Shown: positions 34,432 to 43,573 of the stretch, in pieces
Layout of the letters: every line of letters starts with the position of its first letter
Position numbering within the stretch: the first letter of the stretch is position 1
Source: Actinopolymorpha singaporensis
Lineage (GTDB): Bacteria; Actinomycetota; Actinomycetes; Propionibacteriales; Actinopolymorphaceae
Length of the DNA: 64,000 bases
NCBI RefSeq assembly: GCF_900104745.1
Contig: NZ_LT629732.1
Span: 2,529,981 to 2,593,980 of the forward strand
Reading direction: 5' to 3'
Translations under genes and position numbers: made by a program
Notes under the pieces: model-generated
Told to the model about the DNA's origin: nothing
Database searches by the model: none
What the model saw: the letters and a program-made list of their open reading frames with translations, nothing else

Positions 34432-35923
34432 TCAGGCTTCCTGGCGGCGGACGGTGAACGGGGCGAGATGGTTGTGCGGTGCGCGTCGCGGTTCGTACGC
34501 CGCGCGAGGAAGGTCGTCCACGACCCGGGTCGACCACCACAGCAGTTGCTCGGTCAGTGCGGCCCGGACCTCGGCCACTTCCGGGTCGTCCCACCGGTTG
34601 AACAGCTCCATCGGGTCCTCGGTCAGGTCGTGGAGCTCCCCTTGGCCGGTCACCTCGTAGACGAGCTTCCACCGGCCCTGCCGGACCATGCGGGACGTGC
34701 CGCTCTGGGTGACGCTGTTGAGCTCGTCGTACTTCGTTCCCTCGTAGGGAAAATGCAGCGGCGGCCGCTGGTCCTCGTCGTAGGGGATCCCGCCGTACCC
34801 CGCGTTCGGCGTAGACGCTCGCGAACTCCTCGGCCGGGTAGTTGCCGCCGGTCAGCACCGGCCACAGGCTGCGCCCCTGCACGCCGTACGGGATGTCCGC
34901 ACCGACCGCCTCGCACAGGGTGGGGAACAGGTCGGCCAGGGACACGTGGTCGACAGTGTTGTCCGTGGCGACCACGTCGGGCCCGGCCAGCACGAACGGG
35001 ATCCGCATCAGCACCTCCGGCATCCCGGCACCCTTGCGCTGCAGGCCGTAGTCACCGACGTAGTCCCCGTGGTCGGCGACGAAGACGACGAGGGTGTCGT
35101 CAAGTACGCCTTGCGCGTCGAGGTGGGCGAGCAGTCGGCGGATCTGGTCGTCGATCAGCCGCAGCATGCCGCAGTAGGTGGCGCGGTAGCGGCGCCAGTG
35201 CCGGTCGTAGCCCGGTCGCTTCTCTTCCAGCAGGTCGGCGAGCCACCTCCACGCACCGCCCTTGGCCTGCGCCGCCTCCGGCCCACAGGCGCGGTCGGGG
35301 ACGTCCTCTTCGGGGAACATCGAGAAGTAGGGTTCGGGTGCCTGGTAGGGGTTGTGCGGCTCCGGAAAGGACACCCAGCCGAAGAACGGCCGGTCCGGAT
35401 CGCGGCGGTCCAGCGCCTCGATCGCGTCGGAGACGATGCGGTGCGGATACTGGCACTCCAGCGGAAACGCTGTCGGTTCGAGCGTCGGGCCGTGGTCTAT
35501 CCAACGCAGCCAGGCGGAGAACTCCCGCTGTTCGTCGGTGGAGTCCGGCCCACGTTCGTGCCAGTACGGACCGGCGAAGGAGTCGAAGTCGTCAGCGCCG
35601 CGGTACATGTGCGTCTTGCCGGCGAAGTGCAGGGAGTAGCCCGACGCGGCGAGCACGTCCAGCAGGTCCTCGCCGCGGAGCACCTCGTTGGTCGCGGAGT
35701 TCTGGCGTACGCGATGGGCCGACGGGAAGCGCCCGGTGAGCAGGCTGGTCCGCGCGGGCACGCACGCCGGGGCCGTCGTGTAGGCGTTGCGGAAGCGCGC
35801 CCCTGACGCGGCCACCGAGTCCAGGAACGGCATCGTGTCCAGCCCGAATCCCTCGCCGGCGGTGAAGCCGGCCCGGTGCTGGTCGGTCATCACCAGCAGG
35901 ATGTTCGGACGTGGCGCGCTCAC
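34432..35923 (-). pseudogene. Family S1 (Cys-type) sulfatase interrupted by a +1 base
   Basis: A sulfatase of 496 residues if one base is removed. From GTG 35923 (AAGGAG eight bases upstream; start overlaps the GH2 stop as GTGA) it reads NILLVMTDQHRAG and the formylglycine motif C54-V-P-A-R in PACVPARTSLLTG, then VVFVADHGDYVGDYGL. After YAERG the frame is lost at a run of four G on the coding strand (34798-34801). Reading three G instead restores YGGIPYDEDQRPPLHFPYEG and then MVRQGRWKLVYEVTGQGELH, the normal sulfatase C-terminus ending at 34432. The break could be a true mutation or a sequencing slip. Without it the enzyme loses its last 120 residues. Confidence 0.85.
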
Positions 35924-37863
35924 GGTGCCGTCTCCTTCCCGGGCGGTTTCTGCTGCTGTCGTTGCGCCTGCCGGGTGGCCCGGCGGTAGGCGTCCACCTC
36001 CTCCGCCGGGATCGCCCGGCTCGGCCGGGTGACGATCTCGTGGATCTGCTCGACGGGCAGCTTCGGCGTACGGTCCTCGGTGAGCAGGCCGTTGCGCTCC
36101 TGCTGGGTGTCGGTCAGCTGTGTGTAGCAGAAGCCCGCCAACTCCGGAGAGTCGAGAATGGCGCCGACGAGTTCGCCGAACCGGTCGCGCAGGGCCTCGG
36201 GGGAGTCGACCGTGCTGTAGCCGAACCACTTGTCGTCGGCTCGGGGGAGGTAGGACAGGCCGCCGAACTCGGTGAGCACGACCGGTTGTCCCTCGCGTTC
36301 CGGCTCGGTGAGCAGAACCTTGTGCCGTCCAGGTCCCGGCCCGTAGAGGGTCCGGCGGATCTCCTCGGGGCTGCCGTACCGCTCCTGGATACTGGCGCCA
36401 CGAGGGGTGTAGTCGTGCACGCCCCAGATGTCGCTGTCGGTGTGCTCCCAGCCGTCGTTGGAGATCACCGGGCGGGTGGGGTCGATCGCCCTGGTCAGGT
36501 GGTAGAGCGCGGTGGCGAAGCTGCGCTGCTGCTCGGAGGTGGCGATGTGGGGGACGCCCCAGCTCTCGTTGAGGGGCACCCAGCACACGATGCAGGGGTG
36601 GCTTCGGTCCCGGCGTACGGCCTCGGTCCACTCCCGGGTCAGCCGGTCGACCGCACGGGTGGAGTACTCGAAGGTGTTGGCCATCTCACCCCAGACCAGA
36701 AGGCCGAGGCGGTCGCACCAGTAGAGGAAACGGGGATCCTCCACCTTCTGGTGCACGCGTACGCCGGTGAAGCCGAGCCCCTTGGTCAGCTCGACCTCGC
36801 GGCGCAGTGCGTCGGCGTCGGGGGCGGCGAGGTGTGACTGGGGCCAGAAACCCTGTTCGAGCACCATCCGCAGGTAGTACGGACGGCCGTTGAGCAGGAA
36901 CAGCCCGTCCCGGATGCCGACGCTGCGCAGGCCTACGTAGCTGAACACCTCGTCGCCCGGTTGCTCGCCACCGTGCAGCGCCAACGTGGCGTCGACGAGA
37001 GTCGGTGACTCGGGCGACCACAGCAGCCGGCCGGCCCGGCCGCCGAGCAGGTCGGGAACGGTGAGGACGATGTGGGACGTCTGCTCGCCGACCTGGACCG
37101 TCTGCCGGGCTAGGAGTTCGCCGGTGAGGTCCAGCCGGACGTCGAGCTCGACCGGCGAGGCCGGCATCCGGTTGAGTGTCAACTCCAGCTGGACGGTGCC
37201 GGCCTCCAGGTCGGAAGTCCACGCCAGGCCGGCGATGTGGAGAGCCGGAACGGTCTCCAGCCAGACGGGCTGCCAGATTCCGGTGGTCCGGTCGTAGAAG
37301 ATCCCTTCCGGCTCGGGGGACCGGCACTGCTTTCCGCGCGGCTGGCTCGCGTCGGTGGGCAGGTCCTCCGCACGGACGACGACGGTCTGCTCACCTCCGT
37401 CGCGCAGTGCCTCGGTGACGTCGAAAGTGAACGGCGTGTGTCCGCCCTCGTGGCCGCCGACCCGGGCGCCGTTGACCCACACCGTTGCGGAGTAGTCGAC
37501 GGCGCCGAAGTGCAACAGGATCCGGTCGCCGTCCGGCGGTGGGACGGCCGTGAACGTTCGTTCGTACCACACCACCGGGTGGAAGCTCGGGTCGTGCACC
37601 TCCGACAGCTTCGACTCCGGCGGGTACGGAACCCGGATGTTGCGGTCGAACACCTCCGCCTTGCCGGACTCGAACCACCGCCGTGCCAGACCCTCGTCGC
37701 CGTCGTCGAAAGCGAAGCGCCACAGTCCGCAGAGGTCGGTCCACGTCTCGCGCCGGACCTGTGGGCGCGGATGCGCGGACGGATCGGCGGACGAGTCGGC
37801 CGTCGGGTCGGGGGCCGGGTCGGCCGTCGGGTCGGTGGCCGGGTCGATCGGCGGGTCGGTCAC
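35920..37863 (-). CDS. Glycoside hydrolase family 2 (beta-galactosidase/glucuronidase type)
   Basis: A 647-residue cytoplasmic glycosidase. After a repetitive Asp/Pro-rich N-terminus (about 3-32) come the jelly-roll (about 40-210, with VWYERTF and VWVNGARVGGHEGGHTPF), an immunoglobulin-like domain (to about 315) and the TIM barrel. The acid/base is E433 in VPLNESWG and the nucleophile E532 in VLTEFGG. There is no signal peptide, so it acts on imported glycosides. GTG 37863 has GAGAGGAC a few bases upstream. Its stop overlaps the start of the next sulfatase, so both should be translated together. Beta-galactoside or beta-glucuronide cannot be told apart here. Confidence 0.87.
   Translation of the reverse strand: MTDPPIDPATDPTADPAPDPTADSSADPSAHPRPQVRRETWTDLCGLWRFAFDDGDEGLARRWFESGKAEVFDRNIRVPYPPESKLSEVHDPSFHPVVWYERTFTAVPPPDGDRILLHFGAVDYSATVWVNGARVGGHEGGHTPFTFDVTEALRDGGEQTVVVRAEDLPTDASQPRGKQCRSPEPEGIFYDRTTGIWQPVWLETVPALHIAGLAWTSDLEAGTVQLELTLNRMPASPVELDVRLDLTGELLARQTVQVGEQTSHIVLTVPDLLGGRAGRLLWSPESPTLVDATLALHGGEQPGDEVFSYVGLRSVGIRDGLFLLNGRPYYLRMVLEQGFWPQSHLAAPDADALRREVELTKGLGFTGVRVHQKVEDPRFLYWCDRLGLLVWGEMANTFEYSTRAVDRLTREWTEAVRRDRSHPCIVCWVPLNESWGVPHIATSEQQRSFATALYHLTRAIDPTRPVISNDGWEHTDSDIWGVHDYTPRGASIQERYGSPEEIRRTLYGPGPGRHKVLLTEPEREGQPVVLTEFGGLSYLPRADDKWFGYSTVDSPEALRDRFGELVGAILDSPELAGFCYTQLTDTQQERNGLLTEDRTPKLPVEQIHEIVTRPSRAIPAEEVDAYRRATRQAQRQQQKPPGKETAP
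37774..37845 (-). repeat. 24-bp tandem repeat encoding the Asp/Pro-rich N-terminus of the GH2 protein
   Basis: On the coding strand the unit GACCCGGCC(A/C)CCGACCCGACGGCC occurs twice in direct tandem (37845-37822 and 37821-37798), and a decayed third unit follows (37797-37774). They encode DPATDPTA, DPAPDPTA and DSSADPSA. Confidence 0.7.
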
Positions 37864-37919
37864 GAGTGTCCTCTCGGTGGCACGCGTTCGTACCTTGCCT
37901 TGGGGGTCGGCAGCTTCGC

Positions 37920-39356
37920 CTACCAGAACGCGTCACGTGGCTTGGTGCGGTCCTCGGTGGCGACCAGGACGTCCATGAGTTTCTCCTGCAGGACAAGCCG
38001 GTCCGTGGCGTGCGCCGGGTCGTCCCAGAGGTTTGTGACCTCATGGGGGTCGGCCGCGAGGTCGTAGAGCTCACCGGTCCGGCCCCTGCTGCCGGCGGGC
38101 TCGCCGTGGTGCACGACGAGCTTCCAGCGGTCGTGTCGCAACATCGTGGTGTGCACTGGCGGGTCGTACGGGTGACCGCTGTTGCGGTACTGCGACAAGG
38201 CCCAGTCCCGCGTCCACGCGCCGGAGTCGCCGCGGGCCAGCGGAAGCAGACTGGCGCCCTGGCCGCGGGCAAGCGGCGGGAGCCCGGCTACCTCAAGCAA
38301 GGTGGGAGCGAGGTCGATCCACTGCACGAGCTCCGTACGGCGTTCACCGGTCGGCAGCACGCCGGGCCAGCGGATCAGCAACGGGACCCGGACCGAACAG
38401 TCGTACATCATGGGGCCCTTGAGCATGAGCTGGTGGTCCCCGAGCATCTCACCGTGGTCGCTGGTGAAGACCACGACCGTGTTGTCGGTCAGGCCCTCCT
38501 CGTCCAGAGTGGCGAGGATGCGGCCCACCTCGTCGTCGACCAGAGTGACCATGGCGTAGTAGGCGGCCTTCACCTGCTGGAGTTCTGCCTCGGTGTACTC
38601 CACGAAACCCTTGGCGTGTCCGGCGTAGGACTCCTTCGACGCCTCGGTGTAGATGGCCGGCTTCGTCGCCAGTTCGTCGGGTGTGGTCACCGGCCGGGAC
38701 AGCGCCTGCGGGTCGTAGCGGTTGACGTACTCCGGCGGTGCGCCGAAGCCGTGATGGGGGTCGAAGAAGTTCGCCACGAAGCAGAACGGCTTGTCGCGTT
38801 CACGTCCGGCACGCAGGAACTCCTGGGTCTCCAGGCCGATCCAGCGGCTGTAGTGCGCCTGCGTCGGCATCGTGTCGAACGTCACCGGCGAGGCCGGGTC
38901 GAGCGCGGCGGCGTGCAGTTCGGGGTGCGCGGCCCGCAGCCAGCGGTGGTAGGCGTTCTCCGACGAACCGGGGTAGGGGTCGTGCGCCCACCGGAAGACC
39001 CGGAAGCCGTCGTCGAGCCGCCGCTCCGTGCGCCCGGCGAAGCATGCTGACAAGTGCAGCTTGCCTACCAGCCCGCAGTCGTACCCGGCATCGGCCAGGT
39101 CCCTGGTGAACAGGCGTTCGTGGTCGGGCAGTCCCACGCCGTTGGCCCACAGGCCGTGATTGGCGACGTAGCGGCCGGTCATCAGGCTGGCCCGCGACGG
39201 TCCGCAGACGGGGTTCTGCACGTAGCAGTTCTCGAACAGCACTCCCTGCTCTGCCAGCCGGTCCAGGTGGGGGGTCTCGATCTCGTCGTTGCCGTACTCA
39301 CGGACCGCGTCGAAACGTTGCTGGTCGGTGCAGATGAACAGGATGTTGGGTGTCAT
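37920..39356 (-). CDS. Family S1 (Cys-type) sulfatase
   Basis: A 478-residue arylsulfatase-like enzyme. NILFICTDQQRFDA (4-17) gives the first metal Asp pair region. The formylglycine motif is C51-G-P-S-R in NPVCGPSRASLMTGR. VVFTSDHGEMLGDHQLMLKG (about 290-309) supplies the second metal site and the substrate Lys/His. The C-terminal subdomain ends RHDRWKLVVHHGEP and LYDLAADPHEVTNLWDD. It has no signal peptide, so it would desulfate an imported sugar. The Cys must be converted to formylglycine by an enzyme coded elsewhere. Its start overlaps the permease stop (ATGA). The sulfate ester it cuts is not known. Confidence 0.9.
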   Translation of the reverse strand: MTPNILFICTDQQRFDAVREYGNDEIETPHLDRLAEQGVLFENCYVQNPVCGPSRASLMTGRYVANHGLWANGVGLPDHERLFTRDLADAGYDCGLVGKLHLSACFAGRTERRLDDGFRVFRWAHDPYPGSSENAYHRWLRAAHPELHAAALDPASPVTFDTMPTQAHYSRWIGLETQEFLRAGRERDKPFCFVANFFDPHHGFGAPPEYVNRYDPQALSRPVTTPDELATKPAIYTEASKESYAGHAKGFVEYTEAELQQVKAAYYAMVTLVDDEVGRILATLDEEGLTDNTVVVFTSDHGEMLGDHQLMLKGPMMYDCSVRVPLLIRWPGVLPTGERRTELVQWIDLAPTLLEVAGLPPLARGQGASLLPLARGDSGAWTRDWALSQYRNSGHPYDPPVHTTMLRHDRWKLVVHHGEPAGSRGRTGELYDLAADPHEVTNLWDDPAHATDRLVLQEKLMDVLVATEDRTKPRDAFW

Positions 39357-40219
39357 GACTTGACCGCTCCCGCGATTCCCTCGACGAAGTAGCGCTGCAA
39401 CAACACAAAGATCACCACGACCGGCAGCAGCGAGATGGTCGCCGCGGCCGCCATGCCCGACCAGTCGGTGGAGTTCTCGCCGACGAACGCCAGCATGCCG
39501 ACGCTCAGCGTCCGCAGATCCGGCCGGGAGAACGTGAACACCAACGGCAGGAAGAACGCGTTCCAGGTGGCGAGGAACGTCAACAGCGTCACGGTGGCTG
39601 TCACCGGCATCGCCAGCGGCAGCATGACCCGGAAGAAGATCGACCAGAAACCCGCGCCGTCCACGACCGCGGCCTCCTCGAGCTCACGCGGGATCTGGCG
39701 GAAGTAGCCGAGGTAGAGCAGGATCGCGGCGACGTGGGCGCCGCCGCTCAGCGCGACGACCATCCCGCCCAGGGAGTTCAGCAGGCCGAGCCGCTGGGAG
39801 ATGTCGACCACCGGGATGATCGTGTAGCCGGTGGGCACGAACAGGGTCGCCACCAGCACGACCATGATCGCCTTCCGGCCGGCGAACCGGTGACGCGCGA
39901 GCACGTAGCCGGCCATCGCGCAGCGTACGACGACCACGACGACTGTCACCAGCGTGACGACCACGGTGTTCAGCAGGTAGCGGCCGAAGTGTGCGTCGTT
40001 CCAGGCCCGTGCGTAGTTGTCCCACACCGGTGACTTCGGAAGCAGCGACAGCCCGGAGACGAAGACCTCCATCTGGTCCTTCAGGGACGCCGCGACCATC
40101 CAGACGAACGGGTAGACCCACAGCGCGCATCCGATGGCCAGAAAGCCCGCGGCGATCCACCACGGCAGCCGGCGCGCGACCCGGCGCGCGACCCGGCCCG
40201 TGACCCGGCCCGCGCTCAT
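39353..40219 (-). CDS. Carbohydrate ABC transporter permease (MalG-like)
   Basis: A 288-residue inner-membrane subunit of a CUT1 sugar importer with six hydrophobic segments. An Arg-rich N-terminus (RVTGRVARRVARRLPWW) precedes the first helix. The EAA loop that contacts the ATPase is ELEEAAVVDGAGFWSIFFRV (about 190-209). The start ATG 40219 overlaps the stop of the other permease gene (ATGA), and its own stop overlaps the sulfatase start. Order and overlaps show that import and desulfation are expressed together. Confidence 0.9.
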   Translation of the reverse strand: MSAGRVTGRVARRVARRLPWWIAAGFLAIGCALWVYPFVWMVAASLKDQMEVFVSGLSLLPKSPVWDNYARAWNDAHFGRYLLNTVVVTLVTVVVVVVRCAMAGYVLARHRFAGRKAIMVVLVATLFVPTGYTIIPVVDISQRLGLLNSLGGMVVALSGGAHVAAILLYLGYFRQIPRELEEAAVVDGAGFWSIFFRVMLPLAMPVTATVTLLTFLATWNAFFLPLVFTFSRPDLRTLSVGMLAFVGENSTDWSGMAAAATISLLPVVVIFVLLQRYFVEGIAGAVKS

Positions 40220-41181
40220 GCTGTGCCTCGCGACTGGCGTACGGCCCTGATCCCCAGCAGCTGGAACAGGCCGACCAGGCACACGAACAGCCCGAAGACC
40301 ACGGCAGCCGCGGAGGCGTAGCCGAGTTGGGGAACGGTCGCGGCGAACGCCCAGCGGTAGATGTAGATCTCCACGACCTCGGTCGCGTAGAACGGCCCAC
40401 CGCCGGTCATGGTGAGCATCAGGTCGAACACCTTCAGCGTCGCCTCCAGCGACAGCAGGGTGATGATGACGAGGAAGGGCCGCAGGAGCGGCATCGTGAC
40501 GTGCCGCATCAGCTTCCACGGGCCCGCGCCGTCGATCCGGGCCGCCTCGTACACCTCGTTCGGAATGGTCTGCAGCGCGGCCAGCCAGTAGACGAGGGTG
40601 ATACCGAACCACTTCCAGACGTAGACGCCGCCGACGGTCCACAACGCGGTGGAGGAGTCGCCGAGGAAGTTGACGCCTTCGGACACGAGCCCGAGCCTTG
40701 TCAGCAGCAGGTTGACCGGTCCGCTGGCGGGATCGAAGACGAACTGCATCACGACGCCGACGATCGCGGTGGTGGTCACCACCGGAAGGAACAACGCGGT
40801 CCGGAACAGCGTCGAGAACGGCATCTTCGGCGAGTTGAGCACGATCGCGACCAGCAGGGTCGCGACCACCTGCAGGGGAACCGTCACCACCATGAACAGC
40901 ACGGTGATCTTGAACGAGTTCCAGAACAGTGGGTCGGCGAGCACGTCACGGTAGTTCTGCAGACCGATCCAGCTCTTGTCCGCGCCGAACCCGTCCCATC
41001 TGAGGAAGGAGTACCAGTAGCTCGCGGCGATCGGGTAGACGGTGTACAGGCCGTACAGCACGACGGTCGGCGTCAGGAACAGCCAGATCCACAGCCGGGA
41101 CCTGCTCGCGTCACGCGGCCTGCGGCCGGCAGGGCGCGACGTCCGTTCCTGGACGTCGTTCTCCAGCGTCGCGACGCTCAA
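40216..41181 (-). CDS. Carbohydrate ABC transporter permease (MalF-like)
   Basis: A 321-residue membrane subunit, first gene of the sulfatase/GH2 operon. Six hydrophobic segments start at about residue 30 (LWIWLFLTPTVVLYGLYTVY). The EAA loop is EVYEAARIDGAGPWKLMRHV (about 220-239). I place the start at TTG 41181, which has GGGGAG nine bases upstream. A longer frame to 41298 has no ribosome site and would run through the promoter region. The gene is divergent from the GH43 gene, with the candidate operator between them. Confidence 0.88.
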   Translation of the reverse strand: MSVATLENDVQERTSRPAGRRPRDASRSRLWIWLFLTPTVVLYGLYTVYPIAASYWYSFLRWDGFGADKSWIGLQNYRDVLADPLFWNSFKITVLFMVVTVPLQVVATLLVAIVLNSPKMPFSTLFRTALFLPVVTTTAIVGVVMQFVFDPASGPVNLLLTRLGLVSEGVNFLGDSSTALWTVGGVYVWKWFGITLVYWLAALQTIPNEVYEAARIDGAGPWKLMRHVTMPLLRPFLVIITLLSLEATLKVFDLMLTMTGGGPFYATEVVEIYIYRWAFAATVPQLGYASAAAVVFGLFVCLVGLFQLLGIRAVRQSRGTA

Positions 41182-41211
41182 CCGGGCACACTCCCCATGG
41201 TTAGTACTACG

Positions 41212-41231
41212 TTGTACGAAGTCTTCTACAA
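41212..41231. promoter_or_regulatory. Candidate LacI-type operator of the sulfated-glycan locus
   Basis: TTGTACGAAGTCTTCTACAA, a 20-base imperfect palindrome (8 of 10 half-site positions match: TTGTA-GAAG). It lies in the 115-base gap between the divergent permease operon and GH43 gene. On the minus strand it overlaps a weak promoter (TTGTAG, 16 bases, TAGTAC). Size and place fit a LacI-family repressor site that could control both directions. Confidence 0.5.
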
Positions 41232-41296
41232 CTGCCCCGCAAAGATCAACTCCTCCGCGTCCGCACCCCAGCACAGGTCGGGAAAGGTGTCGAGTC

Positions 41297-42343
41297 ATGC
41301 GAAGTCAGCGAACCTTCCGCGTAACGGCGTACCTGAGTGTGCTCGTCGTCCTGGTGGCGTCAGCCGAGGCCGGTCGGTCGGTCGCGCAGGCGTCGGGGCA
41401 GGAGCCGCGGCCCGTTTACGTCGCGCCCACCGGTGAGGCGGCCGACCCGGGCGTCGTGCGGGACGGCCAGGACTACTACGCCTTCATGACCGGTGGCCTG
41501 GCTCGCGTCGCCCTGGCCGACAATCCGAGAGGCCCGTGGCAGAGCATGCCGAACGCTCTGTCCCGGTGGGGTGAATGGGCGTCCGGGAAGGGCGCGGTGT
41601 GGGCTCCCGACGCTGTGCGGACCTCGGCCGGCTGGGTGCTGTACTACGCGGCGCAGGCAGAGGGATTCGCGGGCCAGCGCTGCATCGGCACCGCCGTGGC
41701 CGACCAGCCGGGCGGCCCGTACGAGCCGGCGGCCACCCCGTTGGTCTGCCCGATCCTGGGTGGTGAGGACCCCGCGGCCGACCGCCCCGACCAGACGTCG
41801 GGCGTGATCGACCCGTCGCCGTTCCAGGACGAGGACGGTACTCGCTACCTGCTGTACAAGACGCAGAAGACGCCGGGCACCATCCGGATGTTCCCGCTGT
41901 CACAGGACGGCCTGCACGGACGCGGCGAAGCCAGCCACGAACTCGTACGGCACTCCGACAGCATCGAGAATCCCGTGATGGTGCGACGCGACGGCCACTA
42001 CTTCCTGTTCGCCGCCGCCAACTGGTACGACCAGTGCCGCTACTCCACGGTGTGGCGGCGTTCGGCGGACCTGTGGTCGTTCGCCGACAAGGACGAGCAC
42101 GTGCTGCTCGACCAGGCCGGAACCGGCCTGTGCGGGCCCGGCGGAGCAGACGTGGTCACCGGTGGAGGCGGACCCGACCGGATCTTTCTGCACGCGTGGG
42201 TGTGCTCGGCCGGCAACGAGCCCTGTCGGTTCACCGGAGTCGTGACCGACCCGAACCGGCGGCGGGTGGTCTACGCGGCGGTCCTGTCCTGGGGGGCGGA
42301 CGGCATCACCCCGCAGGTGCCGGCCTTCCTCCCGCCCGCGTAG
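41297..42343 (+). CDS. Secreted glycoside hydrolase family 43-like
   Basis: A 348-residue exported five-bladed propeller enzyme. A signal peptide covers about 1-32. Catalytic positions fit GH43: base Asp in GEAADPGVVRDGQDYYAF (about 49-66), the pKa-tuning Asp in SGVIDPSPFQDEDGTRY (about 170-186) and the acid Glu in HSDSIENPVMVRRDG (about 215-229). Several Cys pairs (RCIGTA, LVCPIL, QCRYS, LCGPG, WVCSAG, PCRFTG) suggest disulfides outside the cell. ATG 41297 has GGAAAGG nine bases upstream. It is divergent from the sulfatase/GH2 operon and may cut the external glycan before import. Substrate could be arabinan, xylan or galactan. Confidence 0.83.
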   Translation: MRSQRTFRVTAYLSVLVVLVASAEAGRSVAQASGQEPRPVYVAPTGEAADPGVVRDGQDYYAFMTGGLARVALADNPRGPWQSMPNALSRWGEWASGKGAVWAPDAVRTSAGWVLYYAAQAEGFAGQRCIGTAVADQPGGPYEPAATPLVCPILGGEDPAADRPDQTSGVIDPSPFQDEDGTRYLLYKTQKTPGTIRMFPLSQDGLHGRGEASHELVRHSDSIENPVMVRRDGHYFLFAAANWYDQCRYSTVWRRSADLWSFADKDEHVLLDQAGTGLCGPGGADVVTGGGGPDRIFLHAWVCSAGNEPCRFTGVVTDPNRRRVVYAAVLSWGADGITPQVPAFLPPA

Positions 42344-42403
42344 AGCGCGCCGCGGGCCGGGATGGGACGATGTCGAACCCGACGAGGTGAGAGGGGTTCG
42401 GTC

Positions 42404-43534
42404 GTGGCCGCTGACCGCATGGAGGAGCTTTCCGTACGCGCGGCGGTTCTGGACTCGCCTGGGACGCCGCTGCGGGTCGAGGAGCTGTCGCTGCAGCCGC
42501 CTCGGGCGGGGGAGGTTCTCGTCCGGGTCACCGCCGCGGGTCTGTGCCACACCGACCTGCACTACCTGTCAGGTGACCTCGCGTGTACGACCCCGATCGT
42601 GCCCGGTCACGAGGGGGCCGGTGTGGTGGAGCAGGTCGGCGCCGGTGTCACGTCGGTGCGGCCCGGCGACTCGGTCGTACTCATGTGGCGGCCGCGCTGT
42701 GGCCGGTGTGCGTACTGCTCCTCCGGCCGGCCGGCCCTGTGCGATACCGCGCACGTCCAGATCACCACCAACGGCCTGCTGGACGGTACGACCCGGCTTC
42801 GCCGCGGCGACCAGGAGGTCAGGCACCTGCTCGGCGTCTCGTGTTTCGCCGAGCGCTGCGTGGTGGCCGAGCAGTCGGTGATCCGGATCCCGGACGACAT
42901 CCCGCCACGGATCGCCTCACTCGTCGGATGCGCCGTGATCACCGGCGTCGGGTCGGTGCTCAACGTCGTCACCGACGCCGCGCGCAGCGGCATCCTCGTG
43001 ATCGGGGCGGGCGGGGTCGGGCTGTCCTGCGTGCTCGGCGGCCGGCTCGCCGGAGCGTACCCCCTGATCGTCGCCGACGTGGTACCGCGGCGGCTGGAGC
43101 TCGCGGCCAGGCTCGGCGCGACCCACACCATCGACTCCGGCCGGAACGACCTCGGGCAGGCGGTCCGGGAGATCTGCCCCGAGGGTGTGGACTGGGCGCT
43201 GGAGGCGGTCGGCCGGGCACCGACGCTCGAACAGGCGGTGGCCTGCCTGCGCAAGGGCGGCACGCTGGTCGCGATCGGGCTCGGCGCGGTCGGAGCGACG
43301 TTCGAGGTCCCGATCAACCAGCTGGTGCAGCAGGAGAAGCGGCTGGTCGGCAGTCTCTACGGGAGCGCCAACACCGTGACGGACGTGCCGAAGCTGCTGG
43401 AGCTGTACAAGGCCGGCCGGCTTCCGCTGGAGGAGTTGGTCGGCCCGACGTACCCGCTGAGCCAGGTGAACGACGCCTGTCAGGCTCTGGTTGACGGTGC
43501 CGTCGGCCGGATCGTGCTCGAGGTCGACCGTTAG
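42404..43534 (+). CDS. Zinc-dependent alcohol dehydrogenase (MDR family, class III-like)
   Basis: A 376-residue medium-chain dehydrogenase. The catalytic zinc site is GLCHTDLH (Cys/His) with GHEGAGVVEQVG. The structural zinc loop has four Cys in PRCGRCAYCSSGRPALC. The Rossmann motif is VIGAGGVGLSCV. It resembles the Zn-dependent, NDMA-type or formaldehyde-dehydrogenase branch that oxidises primary alcohols. The start GTG 42404 has GAGAGGGG seven bases upstream; ATG 42419 is the next choice. It follows the GH43 gene by 60 bases and may be cotranscribed. Substrate unknown. Confidence 0.87.
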   Translation: MAADRMEELSVRAAVLDSPGTPLRVEELSLQPPRAGEVLVRVTAAGLCHTDLHYLSGDLACTTPIVPGHEGAGVVEQVGAGVTSVRPGDSVVLMWRPRCGRCAYCSSGRPALCDTAHVQITTNGLLDGTTRLRRGDQEVRHLLGVSCFAERCVVAEQSVIRIPDDIPPRIASLVGCAVITGVGSVLNVVTDAARSGILVIGAGGVGLSCVLGGRLAGAYPLIVADVVPRRLELAARLGATHTIDSGRNDLGQAVREICPEGVDWALEAVGRAPTLEQAVACLRKGGTLVAIGLGAVGATFEVPINQLVQQEKRLVGSLYGSANTVTDVPKLLELYKAGRLPLEELVGPTYPLSQVNDACQALVDGAVGRIVLEVDR

Positions 43535-43573
43535 TCAGGGCGAAGAACCGAGGCGATCACCTCCGGGTGCGCG

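Noticed and set aside
40176-40216. Repeated GCGACCCGGC units near the start of the MalG-like permease gene
   Set aside because: They simply code for the Arg-rich RVARRVARR tail inside the gene; not an independent repeat element.
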